From the NCBI GenBank assembly GCA_033964015.1, contig CM066924.1:8591077-8655076 (forward strand): a stretch of DNA of 64,000 nucleotides. Reading direction: 5' to 3'. The DNA is from Scolanthus callimorphus. Its lineage: Eukaryota > Cnidaria > Anthozoa > Actiniaria > Edwardsiidae. This document shows, one piece after another, positions 32,404 to 43,461 of the stretch. Position 1 is the first letter of the stretch. Each line of letters opens with the position of its first letter. The notes beneath the pieces were generated by a model. The model was not told where the DNA came from and ran no database searches. It saw nothing but the letters and a program-made list of their open reading frames with translations. Made by a program: the position numbers and the translations under genes.

Positions 32404-35266
32404 TGTTATCAATGAATTTGACTGAATATTTACATCCCTTACCGGTTATTCGAAGACCTTCCAAAGTTTCACGACTGAGGCACATTCTGTTGGTTTGCTC
32501 CTTGGGCAGGTGTCCATAATCCCTAGCCACAGACTGCTCCCAACCATCAAGATATCCAAGGAAAGTATCTGTCAACCACTAAAATAAGAATCACATTCAA
32601 TTTGTTATTACACAAGAATAAACATAGGAGAAGAATATACACAGGGTGCATACTCCCAGAGCACATGGAATTCCAGGGTGTGTACCCTACAGTAGGAGCA
32701 AAATTCCAGGGTTGGTTTTTTAAAATAATGAAATTCTATGGTGGGTAAACATGAATTCCAGAGGTTGGTTGGTGGCAGCCCAGAATTTCCTGGGTGGGTT
32801 TCTGATGCAGGGGTCCTCAACAGGGAAGGGGGTCAGGTTTTAAATGTTACTGCCTTTGATATTATGAAACATTTCAAATACCACTACATATCTCTATAAA
32901 ATTTAAGGTTACCCAAATCCCTGCCCAAATGAACCCTTTGTTTACCTTGAATCTGTGATCTCCAGGGTTTTTGTAGGGCATCTTAAAAGGCTTTCTTGAT
33001 CTGATTCCTTCAACTGCATTTTGACATTTAAACAGTCAAAGAAAGTGTTCATCATTGTGACAAACGTCTCAGTAGCTTTGGTGTTTTCCTTCCCAATGAA
33101 CTTGAAGGCATTGACAACTGAAGATGACAAAACCTAAAAACAAAGACAAGGTTTTGCTGAATTTAATGATGTGCTGCCTTACAGGGTTTCGAGATTTGCC
33201 TTTCCAGGGCTTACTATATAAGTAGGATAGCCTACATAAGTGGCATGGTTTGATTATCTCCTCACATTGTATTTTTCAATCCCTGATACGGTACATAATA
33301 TTGTACCCTGATAATATATATTGGTTTTCCACTTGAGTTTTTTTTATTTACCTGAGCAGCTAGGTTGACCCTCATGCGTAGAAAGCTATTAAGATACACA
33401 TGCTCGTGTGTCAACTTAGGAATCAGCCTCAGCCCTGGGGCATTCCGATTTACACCAACATCCCGTTCATAGAGTGTAACTAGGTGCTGCCAGCTGATAT
33501 CCATTCCATTGTACTATACAGGTGGAAAAGGAAAATGGCCACATGTCAGTAAAGCAAAACACTGTCAGAGCAAAGTAAATTAGGCAAAATCAAGGTAGGT
33601 TCGGAGGTGGGGTGGGGTGCTAGAAGAAAATTATTATTAGTATGACAGGAATGATGATTAATTAAAATGTACCTTCATTTTTCTCTTGCTCTGTCCATTG
33701 TGCGACTTCTCCCAACAATTACGGGTTGTTTTTATCAGATGTGGAGGATCGCAGATGAAGTAGAGATTGCGTGGCTCCTCTGAATAAATGTTTGGCGTCT
33801 TGTATACAAGCTCCCCATTAGGAAGATCTGGAGCCCTATGCAGCTTGAATAGTTTCCTATTTGGTGTGGCCCCATCAGCAGTGATAGAGCGCACCTTAAG
33901 CCCCAGAGATTCCAACACCATTACTCCTTCCCATACAATAGGGTAGAGTTGGGCACTTGTAAACCCTACCGAACTATAGTGTGCAAAAGGAAACTTCAGG
34001 TTTGAAAACAGCCCTCTCACCATAAGCACTAGCACATGGGTAGCTAGCTGGGGCTCGTGTGAACTGTCATCTTTGCACTGTCTCTCAAACTTTTCCATCG
34101 AGTTGTTAAGTGCTCCCATGTTGGCAAACCCCACAATCTGACCAGTGGACTTAGAGTACACAAGATCACTCTTTATTTTCATTTCATCGATTATGATGCC
34201 AACATTTGCTTCCCAGTCCTTTAACTCCCCCAACTCATCACGTAGCTTTTCCAATATACTGCAACTAATTCCGGTCTCTGCATCAGTCCAATGGCTAAAG
34301 TCATACAATGTTCGTTCACTCGGAAGCTCTACCATTCCACTAGTTCGTAAAAATGAGTAAGCAGAAGGTGAAATCTGGCGCAGGGAAAGGCACCACTTGA
34401 TCATCAGTGGGTGCCATCGCATTCCTTTTGCATTATTCATGGTGGCCATTTTCCTTTGTTGTTCCCAGAAAAGGGATTTAAAAGTTCCTGCTTCAAATTG
34501 AGGTAGCCTTGTCTCTGTTATAGTTTTTTTTTAGATCAGCTTGAAGTTTTTCGTCAACTGCAATACCATCTCTTTCAATAAATTCTTTCATATTGTTCTC
34601 CATTCTCGCTAGCTTCGCCATTGCTTTTCTCTTTTCTGCCTGAGCATTCCTTAATCGCTCAATTAGTTCATCTGGGCTTAAGTGTTTGTACTGTGTCCGT
34701 GAATCATGGCCCACTCTCGCTAATTTCTGCCCCTGTCCTGTCCTTTTTTCTCTTGACTCTGTAGCCCGCAAAATGTTTCTTGCCCTTTTGCATGTGTCAC
34801 ATTTTGAGCAATCTGGAGGAACTAAATAAGAACATTTCTTGGTACGTATGGTTCTAGTGTAAGAAGCACCTGATTTTGTATCAACTAGATTGTAGCCTTG
34901 CTCTTCGAAATAAGATGTTCCCTCAGAAACAAAGTGTGGGCCACCGCGTTTTGATAGACTTTCAAATCTGTCTGGGTTGCCAATACAGACATTTGAATCA
35001 GCAACCATTACAAGGAGAATCTTCAAGGACGACGGAACCAGTTTATCAGGAATAGAATTCAGAACACCATTGGTTGTGTTGACATGATTTCCGTGCACAG
35101 AAACTGTCCATGTAAGATCACTTGCTATTACCACTGACCGCGACACTATAGCAACTCCACTAGGACTCTCGATTTTGGAAAATATCAATGAGCTCATGTC
35201 TGGTTTAAGAGTGGATGCCCAACCATACATATGGGCATATTGGCTGGAATCTTGCTTGAGTGAAAC

Positions 35267-35269
35267 CAG
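35267..35269. repeat. Harbinger target-site duplication CAG, left
   Basis: Matches CAG at 41866-41868. CWG is a usual 3-bp target of PIF/Harbinger. Confidence 0.8.
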
Positions 35270-35489
35270 GGGTGCTTTCCATTTACCAAAAAATTTCGGT
35301 ACGACCGGTGAGAAATGAAATGGAAAGCGCCATCCCGGGGAAAAATTACCGAAAATTTAGGACAACCTTTTGAGCGTGTCCAAGAAACCGGTAATTTCGA
35401 AAATTTCAGGAAAATGCGTTCCATTTGCTAGCGATTCGGTAAATTTTCTCCGTACCAGTCTTCGGCCGAGTATCAGTGGAGCTGGCAAG

Positions 35490-36838
35490 ATGGCGTCGGA
35501 CGAAGAAGCACAAGCTGGCTGCTATCAGTGTAGCGATTGTTTTTTTGTTTCCGCCGACTTAACAATTTTCTTAAATCATGAATGTCCGTTTGCCGGGCAG
35601 TCCAGTATCGGTAAGTGCTGTGTAAAATCTTAGCTCGTTTTAACTTATAGTTCTGCTTGAAAAGCTAAAACAAAGTCATGGGAATTAACTTAAGTAGATT
35701 GTAAGCTCAAGCTTATTTCCCGCCGTTTCCCTTCTTGATAAATTATTTGATAAGAAATTAAGTTGAATGTACCGGTATTCTACCATAAAATAATTGTTCA
35801 AGTTATCTCGAATCATGCGTCCATTAATTACATTCTTGGGTGTTCTTGGCTTTTGTATTTTTTTGTAATAATCGTAATTTGGCCGACTTGCTGCAAATTT
35901 CATTCAGTTGAGTTTGGATAATGTCTATGACTTAGTTTTAAGCTTAAGAAAAAGTTAAGTTAGTTACTAACTTCTTTTTTCTTGAGTATTTTTGTTCATA
36001 TAAACTCTAATTATTCCTTCCACCTACAGTATCAACAATTTAATGTTCACAAAGAGATGCATGCAGACATTCGTGTTTTTTAATGAATAATACTCATTTC
36101 TTTATAGGTGGTGTAGTGAACAATCCAGTATCACTAACAGTGCCCACTGCAGAGTCAGGATCACAGCTCACTAATATCAGTCTAAATGTCACCTCTATGC
36201 TGACCCACTGGGATGATAATGATATAAAGTTACTCATTGATAGCTACAACAAACACAAGCATCTCTTTAAGAAAGGAAAGACAACAAAGAAAGTGGTGTT
36301 TGAGCATGTTGCACAATATTTTAACAGCAATTCACCTAATGTATCTGTAACTGGCGACCAGTGTCAACGCAAATGGAACAAGCTTGAGCAGTCCTTCAAG
36401 TCAATAGAGGATAACAACCGTAACACTGGAAGAGAAAGAAAAGATTGGAAATTCTTTGATGCCATGACAGATTGCATGGGCAATAGCCCAAAAGTAAATC
36501 CAGTCTATTGCCTAGATACATCAGCAGCTTCAGCACCTTCTCCATCCTCTGCTGCAGCTACATATAGTTCAGCTTCCTCTGCATCATGCTCAACAGATGC
36601 TGTATCAAGTGACAGTGACACAGAAAGTGGAAGTGATGCCTCAAAGGTGAAGAAAGGAGTGAGACGAAGGAAAAGAAAAGGCAGATCATCTGCTAGCGAA
36701 ATGCTGGACTTTCTGAGAGAATACTCAGAAAAAAGGGAGAAGGCTGAAGAACAAAAGGTTGCTGTGTTAAAGGAGATGCACGAAGAGAAGAAAAACTTTT
36801 TCAGTGAGTTTCTTCAGGTGATGAAAAATAAGAAGTAG
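35490..36838 (+). CDS. Harbinger Myb/SANT-like DNA-binding protein with N-terminal Cys/His motif
   Basis: Exon 1 (35490-35610) starts MASDEEAQAGCYQCSDC, a short CX2C...H-E-C motif in a 40-codon acidic exon; donor ATCG|GTAAGT. Exon 2 (36108-36838) splices in phase (SIG-GVVNNPVSL). It holds the trihelix Myb/SANT-like domain, roughly residues 70-145: WDDNDIKLLIDSYNKHKHLF, QCQRKWNKLEQSFKSI and DWKFFDAM (three Trp). A Ser/Ala-rich linker and the basic block RRRKRKGRSS (likely nuclear signal) follow, then the coiled-coil tail EYSEKREKAEEQKVAVLKEM. In Harbinger systems this protein binds the element's ends and helps bring the transposase into the nucleus. The frame is intact. Confidence 0.85.
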
Positions 36839-37114
36839 GTAATAAGGTTAATATACTGAGAATACTCAGAAAAAAGGGAGAAGGCTGAAGAATGGATGCT
36901 GTGTTATAGGAGATGCACGAAGAGAGGAAAAACATTTCAGTGGTTACAGAACTTGTTTAAAATACGTTACAGGTTGAAATTTTGCAAGCCTCATGAGTAT
37001 TAAGGTTTCTTTGATTCATTCAAACCAACCGTTTAAATCATGTGATGATTCATTTTGGTATTAATTATTATTAAATGGAAATCTGTTACAAATTAATTAT
37101 CAAATAATCTGAAA

Positions 37115-37242
37115 TGTGTGGTTCCAGAAAATATTATGGAAGGGATTGGAAATTCCAGAGGGTCGGGGGGTCATTTTTCAATTTTTCAACACCCTTCTGT
37201 GGGGAGGGGGTGGGGGGAATGGATGTTTTCTGGAACCACACA
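37115..37242. mobile_element. 128-bp MITE-like hairpin element
   Basis: Terminal inverted repeats TGTGTGGTTCCAGAAAA and complement TTTTCTGGAACCACACA; G-rich non-coding middle. Open frames across it are artefacts. Located just after the Myb-like gene. Confidence 0.8.
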
Positions 37243-37315
37243 ATTGGTGTTGTGTGTTTGCCAAGTGGCTCCTGTTATACTAACATGTTCTTATCATGTA
37301 GAAAACCTACACAAA

Positions 37316-37860
37316 TCAAACTTTTACATCATAGGTGGCCAAACTGAATGTGTGTGCATTTGTTTGTAATTTATGTTAATATTATAATGGTTTCATTGTT
37401 GTGTGACTCTTTAATTTATAGTTAATTATATGGAGTTATATTTAGCTGTGCATTCTATGGTGAAATAAATAAACATCATAATAACACTCCTACTTGTTTA
37501 TTATGTCATTCTTCAGGTCTTGAAGAAGTTTCAGGCCATTTGCAGGTAATGTTGTTGCATCTCAAGTAATGTTGTTGAGTCTCAACAACATTACTTGCAA
37601 AATACTAGTGCAAATGGCCTGAAACTTCATCCAGACCTGAAGAATGACACAATAAACAAGAAAGAATATTACTAGTATTATGTTTTTATTTCAAAATAGA
37701 TGGTACTGCTAATATAATTCCATATGTTCTATAAACTAAGAGTTGTACAACAATGAAACCATTATTATAAATGTTAATTATAAATTAACATAAATTAAAA
37801 ACATAAATGCACACATATTCAGCTTGGGTAACCTATGTTTACATCAGACAACCATAGTCT
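37316..37860. repeat. Long palindrome between the two Harbinger genes
   Basis: Arms of about 270 bp diverge around a centre near 37577, where 17-bp arms (CAAGTAATGTTGTTGAG) are perfectly paired. Landmarks such as TCATTCTTCAGGTCT, GGCCATTTGCA and TAATGGTTTCATTGTTGT occur on both arms in inverse orientation. Confidence 0.8.
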
Positions 37861-38204
37861 TGTCCGAGAATGGGGGATGGTCAGCAACAAGAGCATTCAG
37901 GCAGAGAATTTTACCCAGGGGTGGGTACATTTAACAAAAAACTAAATTATAGCGTTTGACAAGGTTTTGGAATGAATAAGGGTAGGAAAAAATTGTAATT
38001 CATTTAGAAAATCAAAATCAAAAATGTCAGTGTATTATCTGCCCTTTTCCTGCTCAGACAAGACATTAATTTTTTTATTGATAGAAGTGTAAAGCCAGAT
38101 ATTTTAATGACTTTTATATTATGGCTTTGCTATAAGTTTGACATTCATACAGTACCCATTGTCTAGTTGGTAGAAGGGGTACACCTGCACCTCCTGGAAT
38201 TAGT

Positions 38205-38785
38205 AATGAGACATACATTTTTAGAATCCTTAGGATGTCCAGAAACTGGTTTTGGATGTTAACAGCTCAAAACAGTGTCCCACGATGTCCATTTTACCAC
38301 ATTTTTGTGATATAATGATCTAATGAGATGCTTTTGTTATTCAGGGAGGCAACTTTTAAAGTATGTAGGGCGTCCAGAAAAGCATTCTAGTCTTCCCATG
38401 TATGCTATTACAGTGTCATTAAAAGACTGATCACATGATATGTACAAACTAAATGCTTGTTTTATACTTGTTACAGTATGTCCCATACTGATAAACATTT
38501 ATAAGTCTGCCAATCATCCTTTGTATTTCTATGATAGCCTGTGTTAAGCGCAAAGGGAGAGGGAGACGCATGCAGCCAAGACTGAAACAGCAATTTAACT
38601 TGTACAATCATATGTGATCTAATTATTCCTAAGAACATAAAAGTATATGGGTTAAGACTCTGAATAGCCTTTCTGAACGGCACTATAAAATTGCCTCATT
38701 GAATAACAAAAGGATCTCATCAAAACCAGTTTCTAGACATCCTAAGGATTCTAAAAATGTATGTCTCGTTACTAGTTTCAACTAG
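38205..38785. mobile_element. Inverted-repeat (MITE-like) element, better preserved copy
   Basis: Left arm AATGAGACATACATTTTTAG, GGATGTCCAGAAACTGG ... CAGGGAGGCAA; the right arm is its reverse complement (TTGCCTCATTGAATAACAAA ... CTAAAAATGTATGTCTCGTT). Arms are about 130-160 bp and the interior is non-coding. A diverged relative lies at 2780-3340. Confidence 0.75.
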
Positions 38786-39501
38786 ACTATTATGGGAGTG
38801 CAAAGTATTTCGCAAATTTCTCTTATTTAAATGTTGATGTTCAATTAGCAAGGACTAATGGGCTAATGGACACTGATATGCCATACTTTAATGTAGACTA
38901 CAAGCTCTTACATTCTCTTGCAATGTCCTTGTATGTTAATTTGAAATTCTTAATTGAATTCTCCCTTTGCTTAACACTTGTACATGTATGTATCGTCTAT
39001 GTTCTTGGATATAGTGTGATACATTCAACACCTATACAGGAAACATGATGCATATGGCAGTGTCTTTTGTATTATCTCTTGGGAAAAATTTGCTATAGAC
39101 CACGCCCTGTTTGCTATTCTTTGGGGTTGACATTCCCTATCCCTTGGGGTTGACTTACAAACAGAGACCCCAAAGTGTATTGACAAATACATGATGCATG
39201 CAATGAATTTTTGCTGTAAGTTACCCAAGACATGCATACCTGCCAAGCCCAGAACTAAACAAACTGGAGAATTGAGGAGTGTTGAGTTTATTTTAAACAA
39301 TCTCAAAATCCTCAAACCATTATTGGGAGAAATACAATAAATACATGACAACTCAAAAAAGTATTCCTGGGAGAACAAGATAAAAACAGAGTGTCCAACA
39401 AAATCCAGGAGACTTGGCAGGTATGGACTTAAGTAATCACAGTGGCTGAAATAAAGTAATCACTGACTGCAATGACTGTGAGGTAATAATAAATACATGT
39501 A

Positions 39502-41713
39502 TTAAGGTGCTACAAAGTTCAAAAGATGCAGTCTTTTTGCTTCTGCCCCATCTCGGCCAGCTCCACCATCTTCCCCATCATCATCACCACCACCGCCATC
39601 ATCATCATCATCAGGAAGAAAATAATTATCATCGAGGTCATCATTTATTAGACAGAAATTGTGAAGCACACATGCACCCATGACAATTTGGATAGCAAGT
39701 TCCAAATCATAGTAGTCAAGATAGTGTAATCTGCGCCATCTTCCTTTCAAAAGAGAAATTGATCTCTCCACCTTCTGTCTTGTCATTGAAAGTGTTGTGT
39801 TGAATCTCCTCTGTCTGGGAGTAAGGCGACCATTGTCTCTAAATGGACGTATCAACCATCTGAAAAAAAGGTGTGAGGGTTTTTAATCATCTAAAATTAT
39901 TTTGCAATTGGGGTGAACAGAATAAAGACTTAAAATTATAGTTATTTCATGGCCAATTATAGAGGGGCATGAAATGATTTTGTTTCAAACAACTGCATAG
40001 AGGTGATGGTACTTTTTCTGGAGGATAATTACATGTAAACATAAAAGCCCCATGCATTTCATAGTTTCGAATCTTGAGAGTAAAATTAGAGGTTGCAGGG
40101 ATTTTGATTTGATTGAAAGCTGTAATAAGCCATTCCTAACACAAATAAGTTCAAACAATAAACTTTCTTCATTTACATCAGGAAAACACTGGAGACCAGT
40201 GCATGCATTATGGCCTATGAAGCAACACTGTTTTGCCATTTGACCTTAGAAGTAGATAACCTCCATCACCAAGCAAGTGTGTGTCCCCTGGAAACTTGTT
40301 TGCAGCTGTATGGTACAGGGCAGAATTTCTGAGGAGGCGGGAATCATGAACAGAACCTGGCCAACCACTCAGCACATCTGTGAACACCATGTTGTTATCA
40401 CATACCACCTAAAAATAATTTAAAAGACCACTGAAGTTTTAAAAATGAAGAATGGAAAAGCCTTTTCCCATTAGATCTATAGCTGGTTTTGATCAGTATC
40501 CCTTGTGATATACAGTGCCTCCACATGTAAGGGAGTCAAGAATCCACATTTTTGTGAGCTTTGGAATCTGGAATTCTGTCTCTGGAAACCAGAAACCGGA
40601 TCCTGGGTTAAACAACAGTACCTAAACTTTCCCAAATTCTGCTGTTCCACTTTTTTTAATTTGGCTTTTTTCTAAAGAAAAACATAGAGAACGACTTGGG
40701 GCAAGTCTAAACAGTACCATGCCCCTGTTCAGCCGTTTTTTTGTCCAATTTTATAAATCCTTACCTGAGTATTCAGAGCATAGACCTTCTTTCTATTTAT
40801 ATATGCTTCAGGCTCATGCAAGGGTGCTCGTATCTGTATGTATGTTCCATCAATTAGCCCTATCACACCTGGAAATCCCCACTCTTCACGAGCTGGTAAA
40901 AGTAATTAGAAATATAAGATATTGATAGTCTTAATCAAAATATTTTGTACAGGGTTGCTCTGCCCAGACACTCTGGACCTCGTACCCTTTTATTTAGTGA
41001 AATAATTAGGGAGAAGGTATCCCATTCTTTTAATAGGACAAATGTAGTTTAGCATTCCCGTTTTTTTATTTCCGTTATATGCTCACTTTGTTATTATCTA
41101 CATTTTGTATTACATTATATCTTACTATTTATATTTGCTCTGCCCCTGACCCCACAGAGGCATTGCTTGTAAGGGACCCATAGCCCTTATATGTCCTCCC
41201 TGGGTAAGACCCCCTTCTTGTCATAAATAAATAAAGCGTTACTACAATGCTTACCCGTTGGCCATTTTATGTACCGAGGCATTATGTCAAGCAAGGCTTC
41301 GGTTACTCGACGCATTGCTCGTGAGCGCTACTCATAGTGACATCAAAACGGTCTGCGATCGTGCGATGTGTTTCCTGATTGGCCATAGCCCACAAGAAAA
41401 GCAAAATTTGCTTCTCTGGAGGTATTGGTGGTCGCCCAAATCTATTGCCTTGTGGGATCCTCCCTGTTGTCATGATTTCCCGCGCAAGCAACTCGAACGT
41501 CCCCCTTGTCATGCGGAAATGGCTACTAAATTCCCTTGTTAGATATGAAGGGATTGTCTCTTCGAAAAAACCTATCGATCGATTTAAATCGTTCCTCATG
41601 AAACACGCAACTATAGCGAAAACTATTGCGTCTTCATCATTATCCGTGGCGACAGAGTTAATTTCCGAATCGTCTTGCTCTAATGCGGCGAAGACATTCG
41701 AAAAGCCCGCCAT
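39502..41713 (-). CDS. PIF/Harbinger DDE transposase (HARBI1-like), one frameshift
   Basis: Exon 1, 41713-41254: MAGFSNVFAALEQDD (acidic), YLTREFSSHFRMTRGTFELL, EKQILLFLWAMANQETHRTI, DRFDVTMSSAH; here a one-base change shifts frame and coding resumes RRVTEALLDIMPRYIKWP to donor ACGG|GTAAGC. Exon 2, 40892-40765: GVIGLIDGTYIQIRAP (first catalytic Asp), EAYINRKKVYALNTQ. Exon 3, 40408-40245: VCDNNMVFTDVLSGWPGSVHDSRLL and LLGDGGYLLLR (second Asp). Exon 4, 39859-39502: WLIRPFRDNGRLTPRQRRFN, RQKVERSISLLKGRWRRL (catalytic Glu), CVLHNFC, and a tail rich in Asp and Gly. All junctions are in phase. Intron 1 holds a later non-LTR insertion. Confidence 0.9.
40950..41238 (+). mobile_element. 5'-truncated non-LTR retrotransposon tail (CR1/L2-like 3' UTR)
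   Basis: Non-coding sequence with CTCTGCCCCTGACCCCACAG, TGTAAGGGACCCATAGCCC and GTCCTCCCTGGGTAAGACCC, ending CATAAATAAATAAAG, the style of CR1/L2 3' ends. It sits in intron 1 of the Harbinger transposase. Confidence 0.45.
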
Positions 41714-41865
41714 GTTGCAATGTTTATCTCGAGCTCGAGATGTGCCAAGCCTTATTGGACTCCCTGTGGAGAGGCTCACGTGACATTTCGGTTTGCACCG
41801 TTCCATTTGACCACAGAAATTCCCGGAAACTCAAACCGAAATTTTTGGGTAAATGGAAAGCACCC

Positions 41866-41868
41866 CAG
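41866..41868. repeat. Harbinger target-site duplication CAG, right
   Basis: Pairs with 35267-35269; the P-transposase exon sequence continues on either side. Confidence 0.8.
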
Positions 41869-42339
41869 ATCACAGGAAAGGTGCTGTCTTGGAGGCAGCT
41901 GAGTTAGATGAAAATGCTTGTGTTTGTAAGGGTACTCTTGGAGGAGAGCAAGTGGCCGCAGTGCAGTTCTGGAGATCTTCTGCAGCCGCAGCCAGTAAGA
42001 GATCTATTTTGTTCCTTGGTGTGGACGTTATGGTCTCCGCTTGATCCTTTACTGAAGTGGCTATATTCTTATCTTCTTGTACCTTTGTTGCCTGTGTATC
42101 ATAAAATACAATCCAATTTAGGATCAAGGACAAGGAATATCAAAATATTGATTCACTGATAAATCCGGTACTATTTTAAAGTTTTTATAACTAACCTTTG
42201 AAAGATTTCCCACTGCAACTTTCTTCCTTGATCGCTGATAGTGGCCATATCTTTTTCTGCCCCCCATGTTCAAACCCTAGAAGAAGATAAAATATTGAAA
42301 TTGTGAGAAAATAATAATATTTTAGCAATCTAGCTGCAA

Positions 42340-43145
42340 GCCCAAACACAATTTACTGGAAAAATTCCAAAAACACTGAAAATCGGCTCCCATCAGTAGC
42401 TTTCCTAGTTTGTTAGCTTTTGGTTTTTGGTATTTAGACTAGTAGGGATCGAATATTCGAAGAGAAACTTTCATCACGAACTAACAAACATTACATTTTC
42501 CGAGTACGCTTGTTGTCAAATGGACACCAAATCGACCGAGACGACAGCAAAATAACACTCCACTTTTTCGCTAAGTTCTAAAACATTGCAGAAATCGGCT
42601 CCCATCAGTAGCTTCCCTAGTTTGTTAGCTTTTGTTTTTTGGTATTTAGACTAGTAGGGATCGAATATTCGAAGAGAAACTTTCATTACGAACTAACAAA
42701 CATTACATTTTCCGAGTCACGCTTGTTGCCAAATGGACACCAAATCGACCGATACGACAGCAAAATTACACTCCACTTTTTCGCTAAATTCTAAAACATT
42801 GCAGAAATCGGCTCCCATCAGTAGCTTCCCTAGTTTGTTAGCTTTTGGTTTTTGGTATTTAGGCTAGTAGGAATGGAATATTCGAAGAGATACTTGCATC
42901 ACGAACTAACAAACATCACATTTTCCGAGTCACGCTTGTTGTCAAACGGACATCAAATCGACCGAGACGACAGCAAAATCAAACCCTACTTTTTCGCTAA
43001 ATTCTAACACACTGAAAAAATCGGCTCCCATCAGTAGCTTCCCCAGTGTGTTAGCTTTTGCTTTTTGGTATTTAGACGACCAGGGACCAAATATTCGAAG
43101 AGAAACTTTCATCACGAACTAACAAACATTACATTTTCCGAACCG
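42340..43145. repeat. 213-bp tandem repeat, about 3.8 units, in the P transposase 5' intron
   Basis: The box ATCGGCTCCCATCAGTAGC starts at 42383, 42594, 42807 and 43020 (spacing 211, 213, 213). Each unit has GTTTGTTAGCTTTTG, a palindrome TCGAATATTCGA (perfect in units 1 and 2, eroded in 3 and 4), CACGAACTAACAAACATTAC and CAAATCGACCGA. The array lies between a probable 5' exon donor (43253) and the acceptor TTCTTCTAG before the start codon at 42267. Confidence 0.9.
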
Positions 43146-43421
43146 CTGTTTTCACACTCTTCGATACGAAGAGCGTCTGACTGAAGAAATATCAATTTCT
43201 TAACCATTATAGATAATTCTCTTTCAGACAGTACCGCAATACCACTCACCTTTATATTTTGAAGTTTATCCAGAGATCTGAAGCGTCAAATAGAGAAAAT
43301 CGCCTTGTTCTTGCTTGTTTTAAAGTCCGAGTCGCTCACAACGAGTCACAACGAGTCACGAACACATCTGAACTTAGCGCGAAACAATCATTGAATACTA
43401 ATCCTGCGTTCTGATTGGCTG

Positions 43422-43461
43422 TTGCCAGGAGTTTCATCTCCATTCTCTCACAACTCCCTTG
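43422..43461 (-). repeat. P element terminal inverted repeat, right
   Basis: Reverse complement begins CAAGGGAGTTGTGAGAGAAT; 30 bases identical to the left end, plus three extra terminal bases. Confidence 0.85.

Larger units (their letters stand above)
35270..41865. mobile_element. Complete PIF/Harbinger transposon, two genes
   Basis: Inverted ends of about 31 bp begin GGGTGCTTTCCATTTACC and are flanked by CAG on both sides; length 6596 bp. It contains a Myb/SANT-like gene (35490-36838, plus) and a DDE transposase gene (41713-39502, minus) transcribed toward each other, the standard Harbinger arrangement. The transposase shows one frameshift near 41300; otherwise catalytic residues and splice sites are preserved. 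It sits inside a coding exon of the P transposase, so it is younger than that P copy. It carries its own insertions: a 128-bp hairpin element (37115), a palindrome (37316-37860), an inverted-repeat element (38205-38785) and a non-LTR tail (40950-41238). Confidence 0.9.
31924..42267 (-). pseudogene. P-element (THAP9-like) transposase, interrupted and frameshifted
   Basis: Exons on the minus strand: 42267-42196 (MGGRKRYGHYQRSRKKVAVG, basic); 42091-41866 joined to 35266 across the Harbinger insertion; 35266-33673, with PPDCSKCDTCKRARNILRA, a coiled segment, FWEQQRKM and RWHPLMIKWCLSLRQIS, then the RNase H-like catalytic region with GIIIDEMKIKSDLVY, FANMGAL, SITADGATPNRKLFKL and FICDPPHLIKTTRNCW; 33513-33352 (SWQHLVTLYERD, GLRLIPKLTHEHVYLNSF); 33133-32946; 32572-32444 (FLGYLDGWEQSV, SRETLEGLRIT) spliced to 32226-31924 (SEKFCQDPLEEYFAKQ, ending RKRRLAFD). 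These are P-family landmarks including the D (IDEM), D (CDPPH) and E (DPLEEYF) regions. Damage: Harbinger insertion, one-base change in the A9 run at 34520, frame breaks near 41870 and 32180. I see no THAP (C2CH) domain. A 5' non-coding exon with donor AAAG|GTGAGT is plausible at 43253. Confidence 0.85.
28931..43461. mobile_element. P-superfamily DNA transposon with two convergent genes, invaded by a Harbinger element
   Basis: 30-bp perfect inverted ends and an 8-bp duplication bound the unit. Removing the nested Harbinger (35270-41868) leaves about 7.9 kb. Gene A (29136-30873, plus) encodes a C2H2-finger protein; gene B (42267-31924, minus) encodes a P-type transposase; they are transcribed toward each other. 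The interval between their ends (30874-31923) is AT-rich non-coding DNA. Known P elements carry a single transposase gene, so the two-gene organisation is notable. Frameshifts and the insertion mean this copy is not functional as it stands. Confidence 0.78.
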
